DNA from: Cephalotus follicularis
Taxonomy: Eukaryota; Streptophyta; Magnoliopsida; Oxalidales; Cephalotaceae
NCBI GenBank assembly: GCA_001972305.1
Contig: BDDD01000061.1
Coordinates: forward strand, 397,899 to 461,898
DNA: 64,000 nt
Direction of reading: 5' to 3'
Shown: piece after piece, positions 22,481 through 34,258 of the stretch
Position numbering within the stretch: the first letter of the stretch is position 1
Layout: each line of letters starts with the position of its first letter
Notes under the pieces: generated by a model
The model's input: only the letters and a program-made list of their open reading frames with translations
What the model was told of the DNA's origin: nothing
Database searches by the model: none
Made by a program: the position numbers and the translations under genes

Positions 22481-23330
22481 TTGAAGCAATAATAGGTAAT
22501 CCCTCAAAAGGTATATGTACTAGATCTTCCACTAGAAATATATGTAATCATCTTGCTTTTTTATCACAATTTGAGTCTAAAAATATAAAAGAGTTTGAAA
22601 ATGATGAAAATTGAATAATTGCTATGCAAGAAGAGCTTAATCAATTTGAAAGAAATAATGTGTCGGAATTTGTAGAAAGACCACTTGATCACCTTGTTAT
22701 AGGTGCTAAATGGGTCTATAGACATAAGATGGATGATCAATGTGTTATAGTTAGAAATAAAGCTAGGCTAGTAGCTAAGGGTTATTCCCAAGAAGAGGGA
22801 ATTGACTATGATGAGACATATTCACCCTTAGCTAGATTAGAATCAATTCGCATGTTGCTTGCGTTTGCATGTTTCAAAGACTTTAAATTATTTCAAATGG
22901 ATGTGAAAAGTGCGTTTTTAAACGATTTTATAAAGGAGGAGGTGTATGTGGAACAATCTCCCAGTTTTGAAAATCCAAAGTTTCAAAATCATGTTTTCAA
23001 ATTAGAAAAAAGCTTTATATGGTTTTAAGTAAGCTCCAAGAGCTTGGTATGAAAGGTTGAGTATTGAAAATGGTTTTAAAAGTGCAAACATTGATATTAC
23101 TCTTTTCACTAAAACTCAAAAGGATGATTTGTTAATTGTACAAATATATGTTGATGACATTATATTTTGTGCTACTAATGAAAATTTGTGCAAAGAATTT
23201 TCTGAGATCATGCGGGCCAAATTTGAAATGAGCATGATGGGATAGCTCAACTTCTTCCTTGGACTGCAAATCAAGCAATCAAGAGATGGAATTTTCATCA
23301 ACCAAGCCAAGTATATTCAAGATCTGTTAA
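22481..23330 (+). pseudogene. Sirevirus reverse transcriptase region (fossil)
   Basis: Landmarks of copia RT appear in order: MQEELNQFERN, GAKWVYRHKMD, RNKARLVAKGYSQEEGIDYDETYSPLARLESIRMLLAFA, QMDVKSAFLN, and the catalytic YVDDIIF box near 23145, then FEMSMMG. All are recognisable family motifs. The region is a broken fossil. Confidence 0.9.
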
Positions 23331-23987
23331 AGAGGTTTGGCATGGAAAAGTCAAAAACAAGCAAGACTCCATTGAGTACAACTACAAAGCTTGACAATGA
23401 TGAACAAGGTAAACATATAGATCAAAAGCTTTATAGAAGTATGATTGAATCTTTGCTATATTTGACTGCTAGTAGGCCTAATATAATGTTTAGTGTATAT
23501 TTGTGTGCTAGATTTCAATCTTCTTCTAAGGAGTCTCACTTACATGCTGTGAAAAGAATCTTTAAATATTTGGCATACACTCCTACTTTAGTACTATTTT
23601 ATTCTAGAGATTCATGTTTTGATTTGCATGCATATTTGGATGTTGATTATGGTGGTTATAAGGTTGATCGTAAGAATACTAGTGGTACATGGCAGTTTTT
23701 GGGAAACATGTTGATTTCATGGTTTAGCAAGAAACAAAACTCACTAGCTTTATCAACTACTGAAGCTGAGTACATAGCTGCTGGAAGCTGTTGTGCTCAA
23801 ATTTTATGGATGAAAAATCAATTGGAAGATTATGGTTTGTTTTTAAAAGTGTACCAATTAAATGTGATAACACTAGTACTATATGTTTGTCCAAAAATCT
23901 CATTCAGCATTTGAAAACTTAGCATATAGAATTAAGGCACCATTTCATTCGTGATCATATTGAGAAAGGTGATATTGAGCTTGTATT
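23331..23987 (+). pseudogene. Sirevirus RNase H region (fossil)
   Basis: The block carries YRSMIESLLYLTASRPNIMF, SHLHAVKRIFKYL, DVDYGGYKVDRKNTSGTWQFLG, SWFSKKQNSLALSTTEAEY and a CDNTS-like end, followed by the KTKHIE.RHHFIRDHIEKGDIEL-type segment up to the insertion at 23988. Close relatives of the same segment occur at 7298-7540. Confidence 0.88.
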
Positions 23988-26900
23988 TGTAACGGCCCGC
24001 ATTAATTTTGGGTAAATTGATGTTTGGGTTTTGGGAAAAAAAAAATCTCCTTGGTGTTGGTTTGGTCTTCTCCTTCTTCGTTAAGTGTTTGTTGGTTTGG
24101 GCTTGGTGAAGGCCCAATGGTTGCCTATGGTTTGTTTATGGGTTAAGTTATAAGAGAGGTTGAGTTAGTGTTGGGAGATGTGCAAAGCTTGCTTAAGAAG
24201 TTTAGTTGTTGGTTTCGACAGACGTCTTATCCATCATCTCATATCGCTAGAAGAAGTGTTTGGGAAGAGTGAGCCTTCATCCTTCATCTTTCTTCTTCAT
24301 CTTTCTTCTGGAGCTTTGAGCGTTGTTTGAGGTTGAACTTTCTTTCACCCGTCTACATGTCTAGCAGGTGAGTGTCCTCCTCAGTGTTTTTGGTGCGTTG
24401 CATCATTGGTGTAGGCACGATCTTGAGGCCGAGGAAGAGCTTCGCCTTGGTTTTCATGGTTGTATGTGGTTCTTGCATAGCTTCAGAGATGTTGTTGTTG
24501 GTAGCTAAGCGTTGTTGTGTGTTGGTCTTACAGAGGAAGATCCACGGAGTCCGCACAACAAGGAAGCTAGCTGAGAAAGCTGTTGATACTAGTGAGTGGG
24601 ATGTTCTTCTTTCTATCAATTGATAGCTGAGAGTTTGTTGTCATATGCCTTCCATGATATTATCTTTGACTAGGATTTCTTCTCTTGTCATCTTGTTGAT
24701 ATTGCATGTGAATACTGCTTTGCCTGGGTTGAACTTTTCGTTTCCCCTTTTCTCGTTGAGTATTCATGCCATATTTGATATCATGTGTTGTTGTCCTTGG
24801 ATACTGGTTACTGGATGCTGGTTACTTGGTTATGTATGAGATTGTCGGTACGAGATGGTCTAAGTGGTGATACACTTACCTCTGAGCCGAGGTTCTCCTC
24901 TGTCATTCTCGTCAAGGGTGGAGCTGAGCGGTGATTCGCGGGCCCCTTGGACAATATTAACGCTATATGATTGCCGACGAGGTAGCTTCTCGATCGAGGT
25001 TCACCTAGTGTAGTGCTGAGCTCGTGATTGCCGACTGGGGTGGGCTTGTGTAGCCCCTCATTCGAAGTTCATGTAGTGAGGTGCGCCAACGTATGATTTC
25101 CCAGGGGAGGAGAGCTTGCGTAGCCCTTCTACTGATGTTCATACGGTGCTCTGGAAGTGGGTATCTATATTGAGTATATGAGGGATGTGTTCAATCCTGT
25201 AGCCCATGACCGCGTTGATAGAACGTCAACGGAGTTGCTATTTATGCTGCCGAGGTGGTTCCAGCAATAGAAGTGTGTGAGTCGATTGTGCATGTGCGTG
25301 TGTGGAATGTGTTTGTGATTGATGCAGTACTAGTAGTCCCCTTGTGAATTGTTGATCCTTAGAGTTGATCTTTTGTTGATCCTTGGATCCTTGTCATGTT
25401 CTGACATATAAACTGTTGTTTATCTTCTTTCCTTGAGGTCAGTCATTGAGTTGGTAGCTCTGACGTCTCCTCGGACTTTCTTTTTCATTGATATCCTTGT
25501 ATATTTTTCACCACTGCCTTGTTTTGTTGAGCAGTGGTTATGGGTTGTCCTCGGCCCAGTTGGGGCAGGGCACGTTCACCTTGACTCTTGGCACCCCGGT
25601 GGAAGTGGGTCGCCCAGGATACTCTTTGATCTTACTCACTAGTTAGTTGGACTAATCCCCTCCCTGTTTTGTGTGCAGAGGGAGCGGGGCAGCAGTGTTC
25701 TTGAGATCCACTAAGGACAGCTTGTTGAGAGAGGTTGACGCTGGATGCAGCACCTTAGGATGGCTCCTAGGCCACGGACACCTTCATGAATTTGGGGACA
25801 TTCATGGGGTTTTTGTATAGATTTTGTTAATATCTATGCCTTGTAAAACCTTCTTTGTAAACATGTGTATAACTCTTGGTTGTTGGGCGTCCTCGGCAGT
25901 TTGCCCGGGACAGTGTATATAAAATCCTTTTCTTGTTTTATATACTTTGTTTTTTTGTGCTGTTTTCCCAGCCCTGGCGCTGTTTATGCTCAGTGTTTGG
26001 GTAGGTCTCCCCAGCCTTGGCCTTGGTGAAACTTCAGCGTTTCTCCTCGGGCCCTTTTGTGCCCGGCATCTCTGCTGAGATGTCGGGGGAAAGGTGTGGC
26101 TTGATCATGGTTGGTCAAACCTTAGGTTGACTTCACAGCTCGGGTTGGTTAACCCTAAGCTGGAGTCTGGTGGCATCCCCGGTCGTTGTCCCCGGGCATG
26201 CCGTAGGCGTTAAGTGGAGGTAAGCAGTTTTCCTTAGTTTTGCCAAACCTCCCAACCGCGGACTAGCTCGGTCCCTGGAGACGTTTTGGTGGGTGAGCCC
26301 TGGTGGATCCCTTGGGTACCTGATCGGGGTGAGATTCTATCTCCTTAGTATAGTTCAAGTGTTGGTGGGACCTCATGTAGTTGTCCCATGTGCTTGGCGT
26401 TGTCCCTGGACCCTTGTGTTGATCCCAGGCTTAGCCTTTGTTAAGTGTTGTCGTCCAATGAGGACACGCCCGAGGATGGTTCATCCGGGGAAGGCATGTC
26501 TTAGGATGGGGCGCAGGCCTAGTTTGTGTTATGTTGTTGTGTTGGCATTCCTGCCCGGGACCCCAGGCAAGACGTAGTGTTGCGTTCACTGCCCTGGCTC
26601 CCTCCCCTGGCATGTTCCCTTTAGTGGAACGGTGCGTTTGGACAGTGGGTGTGGTGCACATTCCTTTAGTTAAACAGTGCGTTTGCTAAGTGGGTGTTGT
26701 GCGCGTTCCTTTTAGTTAAACGGTGTGCTTTGGGGACAGTTTAAGTAAGGGTTCTTTGCGGTTTTACCCTTCCTTCTTTTCTCTTCCCTGCTCGGGCATT
26801 CCTTGTTTTTATGCCTTGGGTGCGTTTGGCCCGGGGAGCGCAGCTCTCCTCGGCAGCGCGTTTTAACGTCCGCCCTGGCCTTAGCGTTAGCTTTTGTTGT

Positions 26901-26990
26901 TGTTGGGGTTTGGTTAGGGATCCAGGTGAGGGATCCTTCCACCTGGCACGGCCGTCCTCGGGCGGGGGCGCTTGGGAATGGGGCGTGTCA
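23988..26990 (+). mobile_element. Solo LTR (family 1, copy 2), TSD GTATT
   Basis: It begins TGTAACGGCCCG at 23988 and ends GGGGCGTGTCA at 26990, with perfect GTATT duplications at 23983-23987 and 26991-26995. It is 3003 bp. It shares with copies 1 and 3 a CTT-rich tract (about 24285-24310) and the CTCACTAGTTAGTTGGACTAATCCCCTCCC-type block near 25630. No coding domains are present; short frames inside are chance. Confidence 0.93.
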
Positions 26991-26995
26991 GTATT

Positions 26996-27100
26996 TGTGA
27001 ATACGAAAAACCAAGTTGCTAACATTTTCACCAAACCTCTCAATGAAAATCATTTTTGCAAATTGAGAAGAGAATTGGGAATTAGCAATCCCAATTAATT
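26996..27100 (+). pseudogene. Sirevirus RNase H end (fossil)
   Basis: After the solo LTR the frame gives NQVANIFTKPLNENHFCKLRRELGI, the conserved C-terminal end of copia RNase H (the ADIFTKPL motif). It directly continues the sense of the Sirevirus interrupted at 23988. Confidence 0.88.
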
Positions 27101-27744
27101 TCAAAATGGTATTCATGAAAATTTCCCTTGAAAAATAGCTACAAAACGATTGTTAACAGATTTTTCAAATTGATTTTTGGGTAAATTTTTTTGAAGTTTG
27201 AAGCTGCCAAAATTCTCATCTCGTTGACACTTATGTTTTTCGCGTCAATGAAAATAGCAAATTGCTTAAATTTTGATATTTTGGTGTCGACGCTAAGCAA
27301 TAGCGTTAACGAAAATATTCAGGTCAATAATGGCGTTAACACCATTAGCCTCTGTCCAAAAGGGTACTCGATGCGCGCCAACGCAAATATTGTAGTCGTT
27401 GACGCCTACGCATCGACTATTTTCGAATAAATGTTCCCTATTATGTTGAGGTTGTTAAGGAATTTTATTGTAAATTAAGTAATGCTTGAGATGTTCTACT
27501 CAACTTTTTGATGCTATACAAAAAAGGGGGAGAATATGTTATAAGTTATGCACAAGTTGAAGGGGAGCAAAGGTTAAGAGGGAGATGCAAAGGTTAAGGG
27601 GGAGAATATCTGCTAAGGGTGAGAGTAGTATTTCTTAACTCTTTAATAATTTGATTTTGGAAATTATTATCATACTCATATTCAACTTATGCTTTTATGC
27701 TCATACTTATGACAAAAAATTTTCATCATCAAAAAGGGAGAGAT
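27101..27744 (+). other. Sirevirus 3' noncoding region with polypurine tracts and GCGTYRACG motifs
   Basis: This lies where some Sireviruses carry the envelope-like ORF; no such domain is recognisable here. Between about 27235 and 27420 there are several GCGTYAACG/GTCGACGC-type motifs. Polypurine tracts occur near 27523 (AAAAAAGGGGGAGAATATG), 27557, 27597 and finally 27730-27743, next to the LTR. The 79-residue frame at 27191-27430 is low-complexity around these motifs and I do not call it a gene. Confidence 0.65.
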
Positions 27745-27909
27745 TGTTGACATTTTTGTCACAATCCTAATTTTGATGATAATATATATTTACAATTAAT
27801 CATTTTCAGTTTATGTGCAAGTTGACAAAGTTGGAATTCAGGCAAAGGGCCTGGTCTCAAGTTTCCTATCATGCAAGTTGACAAAGTTGACATTCTAGCG
27901 GATGGATGG
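27745..27909 (+). repeat. 3' LTR start of the plus-strand Sirevirus
   Basis: TGTTGACATTTTTGTCAC follows the polypurine tract at 27745. The first 50 bp match the start of the solo Sirevirus LTR at 36667 closely. It is cut at 27910 by the LTR-like TGTGATACCCC sequence. The rest of this LTR was not recognised beyond the nest. Confidence 0.8.
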
Positions 27910-28293
27910 TGTGATACCCCAAAATTTTATGATTATATATATATATTCTTTCCTTAGGAAGGAATAGTAATTGTGGGTCTGAAACTAGTCCTATTGATGG
28001 GCCGAACTTGGTCTAAGAGAGAAAGCAGTGCTCGGTCGGCCATGTGGGTCCTCAGCCCACAAATTGGGAGCAGCGGCTTTGAAGTGTGTCGGAAATTCTA
28101 GAGCCTTCCGCCTCAATTATATAAAGGAATGTGGTGTGAGTAGGGACCGACTATTGCATCTTTTGGAGAAAGTGACAAGAGAATGTCATTATCTAGAGAA
28201 TTCTTGTCTCTCATTTCCACTCTTGATTTATATCCCTCACTTCTAGTCTTGAGAGGGAGTCGTTGAGTAAACATCCCTGGAAGCGAAGGAGGA
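27910..28293 (+). repeat. LTR-like segment (outermost layer of the nest), left part
   Basis: TGTGATACCCCAAAATTTTATG is a typical chromovirus LTR start. The segment is interrupted at 28294 by a solo LTR and resumes at 42586, where the GAGGA duplication proves continuity. The right end may lie near 43271 (TAAATGTGACA) but I found no matching target duplication for this layer, so its extent is uncertain. Confidence 0.65.
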
Positions 28294-29568
28294 TGTAACG
28301 CCCGGGATTTTTGTTAAATGTATTGTTGTAATTCTCATTGTAATTTCATCATAAATTAATGGGAATGATGGATTTTCCAATTTATAATGTTGCCCAATTG
28401 AGTAAAGAATGTTAAAGGTCCATGCCTTGACCGTTGACGCCAAAGAGACAAGGTATTGACGCGTAGAGCTTCTGGTTTTAAGCGCTGACACTAAGGACTA
28501 AAGCGCCGATGCTTAAAGAACATAAGCGTCGACGCTAAGAGTTAAGCGGCGATGCTTAAGTGACTGGATTGGACATTGACGCCTATATGGTACACGTTGA
28601 CGTGAATTGAGCCTGTTTTGCATTTGAGAATATGTTTGCTTGCATAACTATTGTGGATTGAAATGAGATTGATTTCTAAAGTGTTTTACCATTTTAGAAG
28701 TGCATATAGATTTTGTAACAAATCATTATTTTACAGAAAAATGTATATTTTGACAAAAGTATATTTTTGAAGGATTGAAAGCTATTTCAAAAGATTGAAA
28801 CATTGTTTCAAGGATTGTTATACATTTTGAAAATGTATTATTCAAGTATTTTATAACTTATAAACTACTTGGAAAAGGATTGATTTTTGGATTGATTGAT
28901 GGATTGTGATTTGGATTGATGCTGCGCTAGCTTGCGTGACGGAGATGTCATTGACGGCTAGGGGTGGGTTGTAGACTATGGGCCAGGAGTTGGCTAGGGA
29001 CACCCAAAACATTAAGGTTACTAAACATAGAGTGCGAGTAACCTGGTTGATAACACTGAGTACGAGCAACCTCGGATTGTATTTTTAACCTGCTTTGAGT
29101 CGTCCGGAGATGGGGCTGAAGTTAGATGCACGACGTCGGGGCCAGGAGATGGCGACACTCTTCGTGCGAGATTGGATTGATTAGTCCTCTGGACTTGATT
29201 GATGGATTGATGGATGTAGCCACTTGGCATGGTTGCTTTCCTATCGACACATATACATATACGTATGTATTGAGATATACGATGTATTGTATCACGAATG
29301 CATTCATTACATGACATTCATTACCATTGACCCCAATTGTATTTATAAATATTTCTACTTAGCCGAGTGAGGACGAAGGCTAACCCTCTACAATTTCATA
29401 TTGATACAGTGGGTGTTGTGTAATAACCGCAATTTCAATTAATGTATATTGTACACTTGATGAATAAACTATGAATTATATTGAGATTTAATGTACAATT
29501 GTTATATGAATTGTGGATATTGAGTTAACTGGGGAAATAAACTTAAAGAACCAGAATCAGCACCTAAC

Positions 29569-29695
29569 AGCCGACTACCACAAGGTAACAGTCGACTGGT
29601 TGGTTTAGGGAAGAACAGCCGACTGTCACAGGGTAACAGTCGACCGGTTGGTTTATGTAAGGATAGTCGACTGTCACAGGGTAACAGTCGACAGG
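29569..29695. repeat. CAGTCGACTG-type array (nest layer 3, left)
   Basis: Six copies in about 125 bp (CAGCCGACTA, CAGTCGACTG, CAGCCGACTG, CAGTCGACCG, TAGTCGACTG, CAGTCGACAG), alternating with GGTTGGTTTA-like and GTCACAGGGTAA-like spacers. The two spacers alternate, so the array has a higher-order unit of about 45 bp. Confidence 0.9.
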
Positions 29696-30159
29696 TCTGG
29701 CCCAGACAGGTGTCTGTGCATGGCGTGTGAAACAGGGCAGTGGTAGCCTAAACGTGTCATGCAGGACAGATACGTGTCGCCAGCTATGTAACATGTAAGA
29801 GAAGTATCTTGCATGTGCTCTATTCCACCTGCAGACCTGCAACCTGCAAAACAGAATTGAAAAGAGTAAGAAGATGTGCATGTGAGAGAGAGAAGAGAAA
29901 GGTTGAACCTTGAGTTATGACTAGACTAGTCACTGGAATCACGAGTTCTATATATCAGTGTTGAATGAGTGTTCAGAGAGGTTAGTAATTGTAACACCCG
30001 GTATTTTCCTAATTGTAATATTTCATTTTGAGATGTAATCTTAAACTTGAATTAATGAGAATGTTGAAATTTCAAACTCAAAAGATGTCTCCAAACCCTA
30101 AATACTGATTAGGGAAAGAAATGTGGGAGTTAAACTTGAAAACGGCGCAGTTTTGGAAG

Positions 30160-31490
30160 AAACGCGTCGATGTCTTTGGAAAGACGTCGACGCCTATGGG
30201 AACCAAGGTACACGTGAATGCATGGGCATGCACGTCGACATGGAGAGAAGGCATCGACTCCTTCTTACAAAAGGAGAAAAGACATCGACGTCTACGGACG
30301 ACGTCGACGTCTTTGAAATGAATATCAGTCACGTTACTCTGCTGACAAATAACGTGCAAGGGGGAGGTTTTTAGGGCCTTTTGCAGACGCCTTGGGACGT
30401 GGATGATACGTGTTGAGCATGCTAGCATGATACCAGGCATGCATGTGCTAGATTGGAAGGAAGGGCATGACACTTGGGTGGGCATGCAGGCTGTGTGCCA
30501 CCTTCAATGCCTGCTCCTGCAAAAGAAGTGAGGCAGAACTGGGGAAGAGAAAGGAGTGGGAAATGGAGCCTGTGAGATGCATGCAACGGGCCAGAGAGGG
30601 AAGAGGGATGTGAGGCCTGCATAAAACGCCTCCTCTCTTCATCCCTGGTTCGGCTAAACACCAGTGTAAGAAAACAGAGAGTGAGAGCCACCACTGTTGA
30701 GCTTTATTGGAGCTAGAACTTGGAGCTCGTGGGTAGCAGTTGCTGAGAGGAACTTGGAGCTGCTGTGGCCAGAACCTGGGAACTTAAAGGGGTGGACTTT
30801 CCAGTTCCTAATGTGGAACAATAAGGTAGGGGAAAGTGATAGATTTATACATGCATTTTGGGTTTTAAGTAGGTGAATACTATGATGAATACATGTTAAT
30901 GGGTGAATCGTGATTCTGGATTTGTTGTAGTAATTACCGTGATATACGGAGTTGACTTGCATTGTAAATTACATGAATATTGAACTGGGTTGTGTTTGGA
31001 TAATTTTGATAAATGGCTTGCTGTGTTAAAACTATGGAGAAAGCGTTCTGGGTTGGATAAACGTCGACTTCTACAAGAAGACGTCGATGTCTTCGTGTAC
31101 GTATGAAGAAGACATCGATGTTTGAGTGAAAGCATCGACGCCTTTTCTGGGAAATCGTAGAACTGTAATGTTCATTGCAGATGGCCATTTAGCCACTTGG
31201 GATTTCCTGTTTGATTACGAATGGACATTCTTGTTACATACTCTGGTAACCAGTGGCTTTTTTTACGCCTTTGAGAGGTTAAGTTTCGTTTATATGAGGA
31301 TTAGGGGCTGGATTCTTCCCTCCAGAATCTAGACTCGCGCACTGATACCTCCTGGTATCATAAAGACATCGATGTCTTTGGAAAGACATCGACCTCTTTT
31401 ACCCAATAACGCCTGGGAATAATTGTACATAGGATCGACGCCTTAGGGAAAAGACGTCGACGCCTTAGGGATAGACATCGACGCCTATCT
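30160..31490. repeat. GACGTCGACG-type motif clusters in chromovirus LTR
   Basis: Two clusters (30160-30320 and 31060-31490) contain about 15 occurrences of CGTCGACGTC, ACATCGATGTC, ACATCGACGC and similar, most flanked by CTTTGG or CCTATGG or CCTTAGGG. The same clusters recur in the 3' LTR at 36545-36660, 37708-37740 and 38480-38915. Confidence 0.85.
30615..30660 (+). promoter_or_regulatory. TATA-box and pyrimidine-patch promoter candidate in chromovirus LTR
   Basis: CCTGCATAAAACGCCTCC followed by TCTCTTCATCC resembles a plant TATA box with a downstream Y patch. The 3' LTR has the same arrangement near 38040. It would mark the U3-R boundary. Evidence is sequence pattern only. Confidence 0.45.
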
Positions 31491-32845
31491 CCCTGTTTAA
31501 TGGAATTTCACCCGAATGGGACCCGCTAGACCCGAAACGACTCTAGGAACGATCCTAGATGCATTCTGAGCATATGTTTGCATTATTACTGTGATTTGCA
31601 TTATGGTTGATTTCTAAATAGTGTTAACCATTTTGAAAAGCTTGCATGATTTTTATAATTATTATTGTGCGGAAATGAATATTTGTCAACATATTAATAT
31701 ATATATATTTTTGAAATGACTAGGGAAAGTATTTTCCAATGATGGAGAAACGTTATAAAGGATTGATTATGAAATCAAATGTATTGTGCGAAAATGTGTA
31801 TTTGTCAACATATGAATTTATATATTTCGAAATGATTGGGGAAGTGTTTCCAAAGACGGAGAAATGTTTTAAGAGATTGTTTATACAATCAAATGTATTG
31901 TTTTAAGTTTTATAACTTATCACAACTTGTGAACGGAGTAATATATTTTAAACAAATATATGTGATCAAGTAATTATATTTTATTGCTTGACTTGTACTA
32001 TGCAATGCTTGTGCTTGTTGGTTATTAGCCGCTGTGCTAATAACTTGTTGATTACTCAGCCGCCGTGCTAGTAACTTGCTGTTAGTTTAGCTGCCGTGCT
32101 AGGCAACATACGAAGGACTTGCTCCAAAACCGTTCGCAAATGGGGATGGGGTAAGAGTGCATGACGTTGGGGCCAGGAGGTGGCGACGGTATGACGACTT
32201 GCTTGTCTGGTTCCTTTTGGGACATACTTATTGCTTGTGTTGATATAACTTATGAGTTATACTTGTATTATGAACATGCATATATTATTATATGTATATA
32301 CGGAGATATGACTATTGTGGAAAATTTCATGTCATACTGCATCATAATGCATTCATTCATGATACTCATTATCATATGACTCGGACTGTATTTATGAGTT
32401 TTTCACTTAGCCGAGTGAGGGCAAAGGCTAACCCCCTACTGTAGCAGATTGATGGAGTGAGTTTGATATGGAGCATGCAAAGAGACCTAAGGAGAAGACC
32501 AAGTTGTTTCTCTTATATTTATGTATTGGGTTAATGAACATTGATCATGTTATTTGGATTATTGTAACCAGGTTATTGTGACAAAGGATATTTAATTTAT
32601 CTCGTACTGTATTTATCACGCTCCGTTTTGGGCGATCGACAATGAGGTTGGGTTTTTTATAAACTTGTTGGGCATCACGCAATATGGGATGCGTGATGTA
32701 TGTTTAAATTCGGCTCATTTATGTTATTGCTTCCGCTATTGAAGGTTTTTATTTTTTGGTAAATTTGCATGAGCTGGATTATTTTATGTTGATTGCCTTA
32801 CCATTGTATATGTTGTCTTAAATTGGAAAACGGGGTGTGACAACG

Positions 32846-32857
32846 TGGTATCAGAGC
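32846..32857 (+). other. Primer-binding site (tRNA-Met type)
   Basis: TGGTATCAGAGC lies 3 bp after the 5' LTR. It is the standard sequence complementary to the 3' end of plant initiator tRNA-Met, used by many gypsy and copia elements for minus-strand priming. Confidence 0.95.
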
Positions 32858-32949
32858 ATATTCCAAATATGCTTAGCTTGGATAAGTTTCTCGGCAATTA
32901 ATGTAACGTTTCCTGATGATTCTTTAAATCATTCCTTATAGGAAACAAT

Positions 32950-33600
32950 ATGGACAGAAGAGGAAGAGCTAAGGCTGTTGAAGGGGGTGCTCTTCGGGGA
33001 ACAAATGATGGGACAGATCCACTGGATCGAATGGCCGACTACTTTCAACAGCAGATGGCTGTGGATGCAGCCAATCTAGAGGACATGCGGCGATGGTACA
33101 CAGATCGTATAAATGACCATTTCCATCGACATATGGTTGCTAATACAGCGCGCCTAGAAGAGATGCGGCAGCTGTGTATTGAGACCCAGCAAGCTAAACG
33201 GACTAGACCAGCTCCGTCAGAATGGCATGATGGTGACTCTTCAACCAAGTCATCAAAGAACAGTTCTCAGCAAACGGCCGCTAAGGGAACTTCGAGTCAA
33301 GAAGGTGATATAAGGTCTAGAACTTGCTATCACTACGGTCGTAAGGGCCACTTACAGAAAGATTACTGGAGGATGCATGGACTGTGTTTCAGGTGCGGGG
33401 CGCCTGGTCATTCAGTGAAGGACTATCCAAAGAGTTCTGCTACGGCACCTACGGGGTCTATGAGCAATAGCGATGCCGCAACTGGACCTTCGCAGCGGGG
33501 AGGCAAGGGTAACGGCATCATGAGAGGTACAATTTTCACTCTTACTTGCATCATACTTGATCATAATGCCTTTGATTGGTTGACCATATTATGGCCATAG
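32950..33600 (+). pseudogene. Chromovirus gag region (fossil)
   Basis: A 216-residue frame starts about 95 bp after the PBS. It is polar, rich in Gln, Arg and Ser, and near residues 125-160 holds a tandem knuckle region (CYHYGRKGHLQKDYW then CFRCGAPGHSVKDYP) of the kind found in the nucleocapsid part of Tekay/Del Gag. A repeated RRWYTDRINDHFHRHMV-like segment lies near residues 45-75. The product belongs to a defective copy. Confidence 0.8.
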
Positions 33601-33760
33601 TTAAGTGGATGTTAAGTTGGATGTTGGGGCCAACTAATGATTAAGAGAATGATGATTCTCTGTACCATATTAAGGGATGGTTATACACATGCGTACGCTA
33701 GTATGGGACCACACACATACTTAGTGAACTTCTAGAACCCGGATAACATAACCAAAGAAT

Positions 33761-34258
33761 ATGAAATGTATCGCTCGAATAGTGATTCATAGTAATGATT
33801 CGAGGGTGTTTTCCAAGCTTGATTTGAGGTCAGGTTATCACCAGTTGAGGGTGAGGGAAGGAGATATAGAGAAGACTGCTTTCTGGACAAGATACGGTCA
33901 CTATGAGTTCCTGGTGATGCCTTTTGGTGTTATCAATGCACCGGCTGCCTTCATGTCTTTGATGAACGATGTGTTTCGACCGTACCTGGACCAGTTTGTC
34001 GTTGTGTTTATTGACGGCGTACTTGTATACTCATGGAGTAAGGAAGAGCATGCTTGCCACCTGAGGTTGGCTCTGCAGATTCTCCGAGAGCACCAGCTGT
34101 ATGCCAAATTCAGTAAGTGTGAATTTTGGCTTGACCATGTGATCTTTCTTGGTCACATTGTATCCGGAGAAGGTTTGGCGGTGGATCCGTCAAAGACAGA
34201 GGTGGTACGAGATTGGCCACAGTAGAGGAATGTAACGGAGGTACGCAGTTTTCTGAGC
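33761..34258 (+). pseudogene. Chromovirus reverse transcriptase region (fossil)
   Basis: Family motifs in order are [37 protein letters not shown], then the catalytic-box position within [11 protein letters not shown], followed by [26 protein letters not shown]. The match to Tekay/Del RT is clear. Broken fossil. Confidence 0.9.

Larger units (their letters stand above)
14342..27909 (+). mobile_element. Ty1/copia Sirevirus (plus strand), interrupted by solo LTRs
   Basis: The domain order is gag, protease, integrase, RT, RNase H, 3' noncoding region, polypurine tract and start of the 3' LTR. The 5' LTR and start of gag are not attached. Solo LTRs at 16371-21555 and 23988-26990 lie inside it, and the 3' LTR is interrupted at 27910 by the large nest. 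Without the insertions the internal part is about 5.2 kb. It is a fossil with many breaks. It must be older than every solo LTR it holds. Confidence 0.9.
29990..32842 (+). repeat. 5' LTR of the chromovirus
   Basis: 2853 bp, TGTAACACCC to GGGTGTGACA, followed by AC G and the PBS. It contains GACGTCGACG-type motifs at 30160-30320 and 31060-31490, a TATA-like box with CT-rich downstream region near 30620, and the TTAGCC..GGCTAA hairpin block near 32406. Short frames in both strands inside it recur in the 3' LTR and are not genes. Confidence 0.95.

Noticed and set aside
27191-27430. 79-residue frame as a second envelope-like or host gene
   Set aside because: No domain is recognisable and the frame is dominated by the GCGTYRACG motif stretch.
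30078-31332. Several frames of 60-135 residues in both strands of the chromovirus 5' LTR
   Set aside because: They recur in the 3' LTR because the LTRs are copies, have no recognisable domain, and cover the GACGTCGACG motif clusters.
32846-32857. tRNA gene
   Set aside because: The short match to the tRNA-Met 3' end is a primer-binding site next to an LTR; no cloverleaf surrounds it.
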